DNA of 64,000 nt from Terrimonas sp937888905. GTDB lineage: Bacteria > Bacteroidota > Bacteroidia > Chitinophagales > Chitinophagaceae. The stretch covers positions 1 through 64,000 of the forward strand of contig CALATA010000022.1 of assembly GCA_937888905.1 (NCBI GenBank), written 5' to 3'. The position numbers and the translations under genes are program-made. Below, in pieces: positions 44,201 to 52,403 of this stretch. The notes beneath the pieces are model-generated. The model saw nothing but the letters and a program-made list of their open reading frames with translations, did no database searches and was not told the origin of the DNA. Positions within the stretch are counted from its first letter, which is position 1. Each line of letters starts with the position of its first letter.

Positions 44201-45819
44201 GCACTCGTAGTGTTGATTAATGTACCGCTGATCGTTCCTGAGCCGCTTGCGGCTATGCCGGTCACCGAAGCAGAGTTGGTTCTCGTCCAGTTATAAACGG
44301 TTCCTGACACCGGACCAGCCGGAGTGACATTCACCGAAACAGGGGAGCAGGCCGATGTGGAAGATATAGCGTTTACGGAAGGTCTTGGATTAACCAGAAC
44401 AGTGGAGGTTTGCGGTGTAACGCAACTTCCTACTGACGCTGTAGTGTTAAACGTAACGGTTACAGGAGCGCTGGTAGTATTGGTTAATGTGCCGGAGATC
44501 GTAGCACCACTGCCGCTTGCCGCAATACCGGTAACAGCAGATGTATTATCTCTCGTCCAGTTGAAGGTAGCCGCACCATTGGTATTAGTCGTAACAATAT
44601 TGCTGATGGCATCGCCGCTGCAGATAGTCTGTGACGAGGGAGAAATACCGGTAACGCCACCATCAAACACCGTGAATGTTGCATTTGTACTAAAAGCACA
44701 TCCGTAAGCATCGGTATAATCATATGTAAGCGTCTGCGTGCCTGCAGCCGGGTCAAATACATTTCCGGTGACGCCTGTACCGGAGAAGGTGCCGCCTGCG
44801 GGGCTTGCCGTTAATGTAACGGGTGCGGTTGAACACACCAATGCAGATGCAAAGGTGATGGGGTTAGCACCGCATATAACTGTGATTGAATAAGATTGAG
44901 AACCGGAACAACCGCTTGCGTCACTAGCGGTTACCGTAAAATTAAATGTACCCGTAGCCGTAGGAGTACCGGAAATCGTTCCCCCTACAGAAAGCGTAAG
45001 GCCCGGAGGTAATGCACCTGCAGTAATGGCGAAATTTGGAGCACCTAATGCGCCGGTCTGCGTCAATACGCGACTATATGCAGCTCCTGCCGTACCTGTT
45101 GTTAACGCTCCGCCCGGGGTCAGCGTAAAGGCAGGACATACATACGGCGTATAATCAACCTGATCGATACCGATATAATCACTGTTAGTTCCTAAAGGAC
45201 CAGCATTGGTAACGAAGTAGCGGAATGCGATACGGCCTGATGTAGGTGCAGGAAGTCCGGAGATGATAATCGTATACTGCGTCCATACCTGTGGATACAC
45301 ATTAGTGGTCAACGTCGGATTTATAGAAAGCAGCAAAGTGGAGAAATCACCGAAGCCGGAGCCGGCCGCGCCTACATTGGTGCTCGCACCATTCGTACTC
45401 ATACGAACTTCCAACCTGTCGGGATAATCGGTCATGCCGGGTCCGATCGTTGGCTTACGCGTATAAAATGTAAACACGTCACCATTACGTAACGTTCTGT
45501 TTGGCGTTATCAGCCAGTTACTGATAACACCCGTGCCGCCTGTTGTGTTGTTAAAGTTCGCCGCAATATAGGCGTTGTTCGCACCATTGAAGGCATTGAA
45601 AGGTCCCGGATCGGGTGAGGCAGTGGTTGGTGTTCCCTGGAACCACGTGGTTGCGCCAACCGGGTTACTGTTGTTTTGAATAACCCACCCGCTGCCGGGC
45701 AATGTGGAAATGTTATTAAAACTTTCCGAGTAAGCCTGGGCATTACTCCGGTTGAATTGCAGCAGGGAAATAAAAAACAGCAGGAAAAGACAAAATCTTT
45801 GGGTAAAGGTTTTGATCAT
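41233..45819 (-). CDS. Giant T9SS-secreted protein with Ig/PKD-like repeats
   Basis: A 1528-residue exported protein. Signal peptide (about 1-28), a choice-of-anchor J domain near the N-terminus (YSESFNNISTLPGSGWV, about 30-230), a He_PIG-like putative Ig domain (GTAGAAYSRVLTQTGALGAP), then seven PKD-like repeats of about 91 residues each carrying NWTR, TGIAASG and TSAPVTVTF motifs (about 400-1010), Ig-like and HYR-type segments (SPVITCLAPVTVSC, APVITCPANITVSS), another Ig-like domain, and a C-terminal T9SS type A sorting domain (YPNPTQGQVTVK through GMYIISL). It is probably an adhesin or matrix protein exported by T9SS. It is monocistronic, with a terminator 26 bases after the stop codon. 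Confidence 0.93.
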   Translation of the reverse strand: MIKTFTQRFCLFLLFFISLLQFNRSNAQAYSESFNNISTLPGSGWVIQNNSNPVGATTWFQGTPTTASPDPGPFNAFNGANNAYIAANFNNTTGGTGVISNWLITPNRTLRNGDVFTFYTRKPTIGPGMTDYPDRLEVRMSTNGASTNVGAAGSGFGDFSTLLLSINPTLTTNVYPQVWTQYTIIISGLPAPTSGRIAFRYFVTNAGPLGTNSDYIGIDQVDYTPYVCPAFTLTPGGALTTGTAGAAYSRVLTQTGALGAPNFAITAGALPPGLTLSVGGTISGTPTATGTFNFTVTASDASGCSGSQSYSITVICGANPITFASALVCSTAPVTLTASPAGGTFSGTGVTGNVFDPAAGTQTLTYDYTDAYGCAFSTNATFTVFDGGVTGISPSSQTICSGDAISNIVTTNTNGAATFNWTRDNTSAVTGIAASGSGATISGTLTNTTSAPVTVTFNTTASVGSCVTPQTSTVLVNPRPSVNAISSTSACSPVSVNVTPAGPVSGTVYNWTRTNSASVTGIAASGSGTISGTLINTTSAPVIVTFTVTPSANGCTGTPLSFDITVNPIPTVSASVSSQSVCSGNAITSIAFTGNVSGAVYNWTRDNAGSVTGIAASGSGDISGSLVNNTSAPVTVTFTATPVINSCPGTPVTATVTVNPSVNVVATPTSQTICSGGAITAITFSGNATGTIYNWTRDNTSSVTGIAASGSGNISGTLVNATSAPVTVTFTVTPTANGCPGTAVTVTVVVNPAVNVVATPTSQTICSGSAITAIAFSGNATGTVYNWTRDNTSSVTGIAASGSGNISGSLVNTTNAPVTVTFTVTPTANGCPGTAATATVLVNPTPAVNALTPQTICSGANISTITLSGPVSGTTYNWTRDNTSSVTGIAASGSGNISGSLVNTTNSTATVTFTVTPTANGCPGAPVTTTVTVYPQATAVVTPAAQTVCSGAITPIVITGNVTGTTFNWTRDNTTAATGIAASGTGNISGTLTNTTTNPVTVTFIITPVANGCSGTPVTATVTVGAAPTIVCPANITLNNVTNTCGAPATYTATATGIPAPSITYAFTGATTGSGSGTGSGSTFNVGVTTVTLTATNSCGTTNCSFTVTVNDTQSPVITCLAPVTVSCAGNVPTPAPASVTAIDNCSGVVVTHVSDVISNQTCANRYTITRTYRATDAAGNTANCTQIITVNDQTAPVITCPANITVSSPIGSCNAVVNFTVNATDNCGGAVTITTLPASGSVFALGTTTVTATATDACGNSSTCSFTVTVNDGQLPVIATQPVNRAVCAGLNATFTVASSNVVSYQWQRFESGSWVNVSGATAASYTVSNTTTTQSGTRYRVRIAGTCTTIFSNEVTLTVYALPQPVITTPAEICLQDRTVQLTATPSGGTFTGTGVTGTTWNLEIPAAGANTIQYSYTDGNGCTVATSKVFDLQTCNGRSSLLEIQAYPNPTQGQVTVKALVTIASNWTIDVTDITGRLVQRQQIPLRKGWNQFQVDLTGKVAGMYIISLGRGGGHKGEIKVLKQN
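42770..44650. repeat. Seven tandem ~275-bp coding repeats
   Basis: The coding strand of the T9SS protein repeats a unit of 269-276 bases seven times. Anchor blocks (plus strand TCTCTTGTCCAGTT-like) lie near 42904, 43176, 43450, 43725, 44001, 44277 and 44547. Units 4-6 are nearly identical at the DNA level, which points to recent duplication or gene conversion. Confidence 0.85.
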
Positions 45820-46149
45820 AAGGTGGTAGTTTGGTTTAAAGAGGGTGAAGATTCTGATAATACAGTTGCAATACTGTGACGGGGGAGCAGTAGCAGGCAG
45901 GGTACAGTCAGAATTTCAGGGTGCAAAGAAGATAAATAAAAACCATTATTCAAAGCGATGGCACCATAAAAAACTGTAGACAACGGAAAAAATGTATGTG
46001 CACGTTAAAGTTTTTTATGTGGCTGAGGAGAAATCACCTGTTTTCAAACAGCATAATCACCCTTGCTATTCTAATGGTTTTCTAATAGAATCAAACAAAA
46101 TATTTTAAAAAAGTAACCCCGGAACTTTTCCGGGGCTATAATTAAGCGC
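45820..46149. other. Gap between T9SS gene and metallophosphatase gene
   Basis: 330 bases, AT-rich. It holds the promoter region of the T9SS protein gene and the terminator of the metallophosphatase gene at 46107-46135. No gene is seen. Confidence 0.6.
46107..46135 (-). terminator. Intrinsic terminator of the metallophosphatase gene
   Basis: CCCCGGAA and TTCCGGGG pair around a 3-base loop; on the minus strand the hairpin is followed by TTACTTTTTT. It lies 15 bases after the stop codon. Confidence 0.92.
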
Positions 46150-48138
46150 CTATTCCATCGTGCAGAATCGCCACCAGTAGTCCGCCCCAACTTCAGTGGT
46201 AAGATAAATCATTGACCACTTCACCGCATACACCGGTTTGAGGTACTGCCCGGTATAAGCTACGTTTTCCAGATAGAACGCATCGCCTACATTGATACCG
46301 GCATTACCCTGCTCCTTTTTCCTAATCACCCACAGTGAATTATTGTTCACTGCCGAAGCATAGTACAACCAGGGCGTCGCTCCCGCGGTCAGGTATTGAT
46401 CATTTTGCGTTGTCCTGATACTGATAATGTCTCCGGATATGAGCGGGGTGCCATCCGGGGCAGGACTGCCATTTACATATTTGGTAATAGTGTGCGGCCT
46501 CGCATAGTCTACCATCCCTGGCGCAGCAACAGGATAGTTATAGCCAAACGAACCGGCATAGAAATTCTGTACGTCCATACCGTCCATATTAGATAACATA
46601 TGATTGCCGCCAGAGTGGACCTGATCACCGTACTCAAAGGGTTGTGGTTTGCTGAACAGCTCCTGGCAGAGCAATGTTGAAACAGGATTCGGCGGCGGCG
46701 TGCTGCCCCAGGCAGGAAACTGGTAATAACCGACCTGCACAGGATCTGTCGGATTTTTCCTGCCAGACAAGTCGATGATCGCGTATCCGTGGTTGTAGTA
46801 CTGAACGCCGTTACTGTCCTGGTTGATGCCGAGTTTATATTGATCGTACTGCGGCTCCGGCATTACGTAAGGTATCTGCGGATAGTTGACCTGGTAAGGA
46901 TTGGCACTGGTCAGTTCTTCATAAGCACTGTTGCCAACCAGTCTGCCGATCGCGAGTTGCGCAAGATAATCCCGGTACATCACAAAATTATGCTCATGTC
47001 CCCAGATCCATCCCGCCACTTTTGTTGGCACATATTCACCCACCGCACGATACAGGTAAGGATTGTAGTAAGGCACCGCATTCATTACCGAAAACGAACC
47101 GTTGATCTTACTGTTGGAAGAATACAGTTGGTGATGCGAAAGAAGAATCGTCAATCCGGGAAAGTTGGCCAACTTATCCTGGTGCCAGGTTATTTCATTG
47201 GGCTGCAACCATGGACCGGCATATGTCGTATTCAATTGGTTGGCCGGATTAGAATCGTTGTATCCCGTGTCCATGCCGAGAAATTGCCAGCCATTATCCT
47301 GCGTGCGCAGGCAAAAATAGCTTGCCTGCTGCGTAGCACCGGGAATATTATTGTTGAGGTTGGTTACCACATTATAATATTCCGCGCCCCATGCATAGTA
47401 GTCATGGTTGCCGGGAATAGAAAATACGGGAATCCGTTTACCCGGTCCTAATACTTCATTGAACACGGTGGTGAAGACATCACGGAAATAGGTATCACAT
47501 TCCTGCGGCGTGCCGGAATAGTAAATATCACCAAGATGGATGATCACATCAGGGTTGTGTTGTACCATCATGTCTTTGAGCAAAGCAATAGCATCAGGCA
47601 TGCCTGTGCCCCAGTCGCCCAGTATACCTACTTTGGCATTGTTGGGCAGCTTCCAGTTGATCACGCCATAGTTAATGTTATTGCCGCCGGCTGTTGTCCA
47701 GTCGTTGTATGTCATTCTTCCTCCTGAGGAAAGAGCATACTGCGCATAGGTAATGGGGCAACTGGCAAATCCTGTTGGTGGCGGACCGATTGAATAATCT
47801 TCGTCGCAGAATTTGCGGTAAGCAATGGACAATGCTTTGTACCGTTCCATGTCGTTGGTAGCAAGTGCTTCACCAATCTGATGACCGAGGTGTGATCTGA
47901 ATACCAGCGCCTCATGACTGGTATCGCCTTTGAATGAGGCCGGTGGTTGATAAGTGCGGTCATTAAACTTCCGTGTTACATAATCGGCTGTTGCGATCGA
48001 TAATGGATGGTTAAGAAGGTCCCGCATAGCAGCAGGCTGGTTATTTTTTTTTAATTCGCCGCGGATATACTCTGCTACAGCCGATTGCCATAGCGAAAGC
48101 TCACGGTCGCGCACACGCGCAAAGTTTAGAGCGTTCAT
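46150..48138 (-). CDS. Calcineurin-like metallophosphatase, multidomain
   Basis: A 662-residue protein with a complete calcineurin-like phosphoesterase core: GDWGTGMPD (about 172), HLGDIYYSG, GNHDYY (about 244), SHHQ and WGHEHNF (about 379). These supply the two-metal site. A helical N-terminal extension of about 120 residues precedes it, and the C-terminal 200 residues look beta-rich (DIISIRTTQNDQYL, AYTGQYLKPVYAVKW) like a ricin- or carbohydrate-binding-type domain. I use ATG 48138; a longer frame from 48198 has no signal peptide either. With no export signal it is probably cytoplasmic or exported by an unusual route. A perfect palindrome lies upstream at 48172. Confidence 0.88.
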   Translation of the reverse strand: MNALNFARVRDRELSLWQSAVAEYIRGELKKNNQPAAMRDLLNHPLSIATADYVTRKFNDRTYQPPASFKGDTSHEALVFRSHLGHQIGEALATNDMERYKALSIAYRKFCDEDYSIGPPPTGFASCPITYAQYALSSGGRMTYNDWTTAGGNNINYGVINWKLPNNAKVGILGDWGTGMPDAIALLKDMMVQHNPDVIIHLGDIYYSGTPQECDTYFRDVFTTVFNEVLGPGKRIPVFSIPGNHDYYAWGAEYYNVVTNLNNNIPGATQQASYFCLRTQDNGWQFLGMDTGYNDSNPANQLNTTYAGPWLQPNEITWHQDKLANFPGLTILLSHHQLYSSNSKINGSFSVMNAVPYYNPYLYRAVGEYVPTKVAGWIWGHEHNFVMYRDYLAQLAIGRLVGNSAYEELTSANPYQVNYPQIPYVMPEPQYDQYKLGINQDSNGVQYYNHGYAIIDLSGRKNPTDPVQVGYYQFPAWGSTPPPNPVSTLLCQELFSKPQPFEYGDQVHSGGNHMLSNMDGMDVQNFYAGSFGYNYPVAAPGMVDYARPHTITKYVNGSPAPDGTPLISGDIISIRTTQNDQYLTAGATPWLYYASAVNNNSLWVIRKKEQGNAGINVGDAFYLENVAYTGQYLKPVYAVKWSMIYLTTEVGADYWWRFCTME

Positions 48139-48171
48139 GTTGTGGACAGGTTTAAGGGTGAAAAAAGTGGA

Positions 48172-48183
48172 CTTGACGTCAAG
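48172..48183. promoter_or_regulatory. 12-bp perfect palindrome CTTGACGTCAAG
   Basis: CTTGACGTCAAG reads the same on both strands. It sits 34 bases upstream of the metallophosphatase start codon and could bind a dimeric regulator; no such regulator gene is adjacent. Confidence 0.4.
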
Positions 48184-48317
48184 GCAGGATACTACCAAAG
48201 TAGTGCAGCAGGGTGGAGATCGTCAAGCGTTTTAAAACAAAAAATCGGGAGTGATTACACGCTTTTAACATACCGGTGAAAAACCCTTCCGTTTTCTTTT
48301 AAGTATATTTACAGTCT

Positions 48318-49550
48318 ATGCCGACACGTACAAATAGCAAGATCAAAATGGTTATGCTGCTTCCATTGGTACTGTTCTCCACGACGCTTGTTGCACAGGA
48401 CGTACTGGTCCCGTTCCGCGTCAAAGACAAATGGGGCTACTCCGATCTGAATGGAAAAATCAAGATCAAACCGCGCTATGATTATGCGACATTCTTCGAC
48501 GGGGATTATGCGAAGGCCTATGAGGGTACCCGCACAGGTCTCATTAATAAATCCGGCAAAACGATCATTCCCTTCCATTACCGCGATTTGCAAACCGGTC
48601 CGGAAGGCGTCATCGCCGAAACAGCCGATCAGCGTACCGGTTTTTATGATCTGCGTACACGCAAGCTGGTAATAGATACACAATACAGCATGATCACGCC
48701 TGTGGTGGAAGGTTTGTTATTGGTCGTAAATGATCTGGGCAAGCAAGGCATCTTCGATTCACGTTCTAAAAAATGGATTGCTCCGGCTGAATATGATTAC
48801 GCGTCGCCGATGGCCGATCCGTCAAAAGTAATCGTGGGTATCAACGGCAAAGTTTTTACCATTGATGTACTGGCCAATGGCCCGGGGCCGGTTACTCCCT
48901 ACAAAGAAGATCAGGAGATTGAATTGGAAGATTTAAAAACGGTCACTATCACCAGTAAATCAGATGCGGATAAAAAAGAAAACACTTCCTCTCCCACCTA
49001 TACCGAGCGCTTGTTCAGGGAAAAAAATAAATATGGTTTCGTCTTCGAGGGGCAGTTTGCCGGTGACAGCATTCCCGCGATGTATGATTCCATCGATCGT
49101 TCAAGGGAATACAGCGGATACCTGGGTGTAAAGAATATGGCTCGCTGGGGAATCATCAATTCCAAAAACGAAATCGTCCTGCGCATCGAATATCCTCCGC
49201 TCGACATGGTCAACAGCGATCCGGTAAACGGTTTCTATGTAGTACTGGTAAATGGTAAAAAAACAGTCATCAGTCAAAACGGATCGGTACTGGCACGCGA
49301 TTATGATCAGGTAACTTTATTTCAGCGGAGTTATATCCTCGAGAAAGATAAAAAGCAAGGGTTGCTCATACTTACTGATAAAAATGCGCCGGTATTGATC
49401 GAACCGGCATTCCTGCGCGTAAGCAAAGACATTAAAACCATTTATCCCGCCGGTGGTGTGCAACTGAAATTCTGGTATGGGTACACTGAAGCTTATCCGA
49501 ATGCGGGTGGTTATATCTCGGAGAAAGGAGTGCGTTTTTTTCAGGATTAA
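48318..49550 (+). CDS. Exported WG-repeat protein, copy 1
   Basis: A 410-residue exported protein (signal peptide ends at TTLVAQ, about 28) made of WG repeats. The first unit, VKDKWGYSDLNGKIKIKP, is followed by others such as NKYGFVFEGQ and ARWGIINSKNEIVL, each a beta-hairpin motif. WG-repeat proteins are common in Bacteroidota, and their function is poorly known. TATATTTA begins 14 bases before the ATG and may be the -7 element. The tandem paralogue starts 44 bases downstream and is about half identical. Duplication is clear, but the two copies now differ in codon use. Confidence 0.88.
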   Translation: MPTRTNSKIKMVMLLPLVLFSTTLVAQDVLVPFRVKDKWGYSDLNGKIKIKPRYDYATFFDGDYAKAYEGTRTGLINKSGKTIIPFHYRDLQTGPEGVIAETADQRTGFYDLRTRKLVIDTQYSMITPVVEGLLLVVNDLGKQGIFDSRSKKWIAPAEYDYASPMADPSKVIVGINGKVFTIDVLANGPGPVTPYKEDQEIELEDLKTVTITSKSDADKKENTSSPTYTERLFREKNKYGFVFEGQFAGDSIPAMYDSIDRSREYSGYLGVKNMARWGIINSKNEIVLRIEYPPLDMVNSDPVNGFYVVLVNGKKTVISQNGSVLARDYDQVTLFQRSYILEKDKKQGLLILTDKNAPVLIEPAFLRVSKDIKTIYPAGGVQLKFWYGYTEAYPNAGGYISEKGVRFFQD

Positions 49551-49594
49551 AGTTTAGGAACCGTCTAAGATTTAGTAAAAGAAAATTCCAGCAT

Positions 49595-50833
49595 ATGTTA
49601 TTAAGAATGAAAAGCCTACTGGTGGTTTTGTTCGTCTCGGCGTGCTTTACGCTAAATGCACAATCAATACTGGTGCCTTATAGAATAAAAGATAAATGGG
49701 GTTACTCCGATCTTAAAGGAAAAATAAAGATTAAACCACAATTTGATAACACTTATTTTTTTCATGGTGATTATGCAACGGTCATTAGCGGGGGTCGGGC
49801 AGGACTTATTAACCGTTCGGGTAAAATAGTTATCCCATTTAACTATAGTGAATTAACGGTCGAAAAAAACGGCATTCGCGCAACTACAAAAAGCGGATTT
49901 ACTGGCTATTATGATTTGAACACCAAAAAACTCCTTGTCGATACACTATACCTGGGTATTAGCGTCGACGGGTCGCTGCTGCTGGTTATGGACAAAAATT
50001 ATAAACGCGGCATTTTTGACATGCATTCGAAAAAATGGATAGCCCCTGTTGAATATAATATGGCCGAGCCGATATACAACTCATCGACTGTGCTTGTTGC
50101 CAGGAACAATCAGAAATACCTCATTCCCGTACTACCCGATGGTCCCGGTAAAATTACACCTTACATCGAGGACTATAGTGACATGGAAGAATTGATTCCA
50201 GTTAAAATCGGTCAGGGGCGCGACTCGAGCAGGCCAATAGAGGCAACACCCAGTACAATACCTCCGCCAGCCTTTTACGAAAGCCGCCTATTCAGAGAAG
50301 AAAACAAGTATGGCTTTATTTTCAGCCCTGTTCTGGGCAGCGATAGTATTCCGGCGATGTATGATTCGATTGACCGGATAAAAGAAAGAGAAAGATTTCT
50401 GGGTGTACAAAATGGGGGGCGTTGGGGAATTGTCAACTCGAAAAATCAAATAATATTGCCGCTGGAATATCCCACACTTGACCTTGCTAACAGTGATATC
50501 CCCAACAACTTGTTTGTTGTATCAATTAATAACAAAAAAACGGTTATTACACAAACCGGCGCCATACTGGCCAAAGATTACGATGCAGTATTTCCTTTAA
50601 CGCAGAGTTATATCCTGGAGAAGAATGGAAAGAAAGGGCTGCTAATCGCCGTCGACAGAGATGCGCCGGTTATTATTGAGCCTGCGTTCGATTATATAAT
50701 TAATTATGTCCATTCCGTACCTCTTCCAAACAATGACCATATTAAATTCTGGATGGTAACAATCAGGACAGGAGAATACAGTGATCACAGAGGCTTTATT
50801 TCTGAAAAAGGCGTACAATATTTTAAAGACTAA
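49595..50833 (+). CDS. Exported WG-repeat protein, copy 2
   Basis: A 412-residue paralogue of the upstream gene with the same layout: signal peptide ending near LNAQS (about 24; ATG 49607 is an alternative start), WG repeat RIKDKWGYSDLKGKIKIKP, NKYGFIFSPVLGSDSIPAMYDSIDR, GRWGIVNSKNQIILPLEYP and the shared ending RGFISEKGVQYFKD. Many synonymous positions are A or T here but G or C in copy 1, so the copies have had different mutation or origin histories. It is followed by a strong hairpin at 50837-50866. Function is not known. Confidence 0.88.
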   Translation: MLLRMKSLLVVLFVSACFTLNAQSILVPYRIKDKWGYSDLKGKIKIKPQFDNTYFFHGDYATVISGGRAGLINRSGKIVIPFNYSELTVEKNGIRATTKSGFTGYYDLNTKKLLVDTLYLGISVDGSLLLVMDKNYKRGIFDMHSKKWIAPVEYNMAEPIYNSSTVLVARNNQKYLIPVLPDGPGKITPYIEDYSDMEELIPVKIGQGRDSSRPIEATPSTIPPPAFYESRLFREENKYGFIFSPVLGSDSIPAMYDSIDRIKERERFLGVQNGGRWGIVNSKNQIILPLEYPTLDLANSDIPNNLFVVSINNKKTVITQTGAILAKDYDAVFPLTQSYILEKNGKKGLLIAVDRDAPVIIEPAFDYIINYVHSVPLPNNDHIKFWMVTIRTGEYSDHRGFISEKGVQYFKD

Positions 50834-50836
50834 AAA

Positions 50837-50866
50837 AGAGACCCCGGCAAACGCCGGGGATCTCTC
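50837..50866. terminator. Strong hairpin between convergent units
   Basis: ACCCCGGC and GCCGGGG arms around AAAC, extended by GAGA/TCTC. On the minus strand the hairpin is followed by TCTTTTTTAG, so it best terminates the SusCD-peptidase operon; on the plus strand no T-run follows, but it may still end the WG-repeat transcript. Confidence 0.8.
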
Positions 50867-51048
50867 ACCCTCCACTGGCTGCGAAACCAGCGACCATTTT
50901 TAAACTGCTCTGAGAAACACTATATATATTAACGCCAGACATGAAAAAGCGTCTTAATTTTTAAAAGGGGAAGGCCTGGAAAGGCCCTCCCGCCAATGTA
51001 CACATACTGCTTGTGAGAAAAATTAGTAGTGCATCGTAAAGAAAAAAC

Positions 51049-52386
51049 TTATCGCTCCCAGCTAACCCAACTGGTTGCGTTTACCGGATCGACCAGGTCA
51101 TAAGTATCATAAATCTGTACGGCTATGTAACCCTGCGCATCTGCCAGCTTTGTGACAGCAGGAAAGAATGTATTAATGGCTGCCTGTCCGGGATTGGTAC
51201 CGAAGAATGAAAAAGTAGCGGGATCTCCTGATGCTCCCAACACTCTCGTGAACATAACCCTTCCATCATTGCCAAAGCTGGGAGGCGATACTACTGCCGG
51301 TGCAAAAAGTTGTGTGCGGTTCCGGATATAACCAAAACAGTCGGTTGTTGTCCCGCGTACGGTTCCCCATTCAGCACCATACATCAACGCCGTATACCCT
51401 GCCAGCCTGCTGACACCATAAGCGTCATCCACACCATTTACCCGGAAGCCGGTTGCAGATACCCAGTAGGTATCCTCGTCTTTGCTCGTTTGCCACCAAC
51501 GGCGTGGCGCCGTCAGATCAACCTGCAGCGGGCGGGTAAAGCCAACCGGCGTAACACGTTCACCATTTATTGCAAAACTCAGCGATACGGCCGCATTATC
51601 CCATCGCATGTCCGTGAATACAGAAATTTTAATCCCATTTGCATCAACGGGTGAAATCAGTTGAACGTTGCCGGAGGGCGTGGTCATATAGTAACTCATT
51701 GCTTCTTTATAAACAGCTCCTTCCATCCAGGCAACCTTTAAACTTTTCTTGCGGCGGTTAACCACCAACTCATAGGTATTGCCTCCCAGCGTAAAGCGTT
51801 TGAAATAATTCAAATAACGTTTTGGCAAACTATCGAATACCTGTGCGTTACTCAGGCCACCCGCGTCGAATGCTTCGCCGTCCGTCCGTGTGCCGGGACG
51901 AAGAACCAGTCTGCTGTTATGCATCCTTCCGGTTAATACAATGGAATCCCGGTTATTCGCCGAAGGATCATATGCAAACTCAAAATCGGATTGCAGCCCT
52001 GCGCCATCTGTGCCGCCATTGACATCACCATTCGGATCGGCGAGTATGTGCAGATAAGAATAGGTATCGAAGATCAGGCAAGGCTGCTGCAGCGCCTTCA
52101 AACGATAACTGCTTTCTTTTACCGTTTCTCCTCCCGTCACCACATCAGACACCATGGATACACGGTTGTTCTGCGTGAATTTAAAATAAAAACCCGCCCG
52201 CAAACCGGTACCGGTTGTAAGAAAACCTGTCCAGCCTCCCGGCTCACCGGCCAGCCGGTTCTGCAGGCTGTCGAGTGTTTTGGTTAACCGTGCATCGGGC
52301 GTTTCTCCGAAAATAGTTTCGTCAAAATCGCGGCGGCAGGCAGTGAGCGAAAGCAATAAGATCAGTACAGTGATATAATTTTTCAT
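51049..52386 (-). CDS. DUF4302 lipoprotein
   Basis: A 445-residue lipoprotein (lipobox LTAC, Cys17). The sequence FDETIFGETPDARLTKTLDSLQNRLAGEPGGWTGFLTTGTG is typical of DUF4302 proteins of Bacteroidota. The family is found next to SusC/SusD and zinc metallopeptidase genes, and its function is unknown. The rest is beta-rich (GGNTYELVVNRRKKSLKVAW, ISVFTDMRWDNAAVSLSF). It is the last gene of the operon, 17 bases after the peptidase gene. A role as a surface-exposed substrate-binding or auxiliary lipoprotein is inferred from its location. Confidence 0.85.
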   Translation of the reverse strand: MKNYITVLILLLSLTACRRDFDETIFGETPDARLTKTLDSLQNRLAGEPGGWTGFLTTGTGLRAGFYFKFTQNNRVSMVSDVVTGGETVKESSYRLKALQQPCLIFDTYSYLHILADPNGDVNGGTDGAGLQSDFEFAYDPSANNRDSIVLTGRMHNSRLVLRPGTRTDGEAFDAGGLSNAQVFDSLPKRYLNYFKRFTLGGNTYELVVNRRKKSLKVAWMEGAVYKEAMSYYMTTPSGNVQLISPVDANGIKISVFTDMRWDNAAVSLSFAINGERVTPVGFTRPLQVDLTAPRRWWQTSKDEDTYWVSATGFRVNGVDDAYGVSRLAGYTALMYGAEWGTVRGTTTDCFGYIRNRTQLFAPAVVSPPSFGNDGRVMFTRVLGASGDPATFSFFGTNPGQAAINTFFPAVTKLADAQGYIAVQIYDTYDLVDPVNATSWVSWER

Positions 52387-52403
52387 TTAATCCTTTTTAG
52401 CAG

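Noticed and set aside
42770..44650. Regularly spaced similar blocks that could suggest a CRISPR array.
   Set aside because: The period is about 275 bases, the repeat units are coding with conserved protein motifs, and there are no short unique spacers or cas genes.
41915..44707. A series of plus-strand open frames (82-167 codons) across the T9SS repeat region.
   Set aside because: They lie antisense to a long, signal-peptide-containing gene with recognisable domains and repeat with its period; they are by-products of its Thr/Val/Gly-rich codons.
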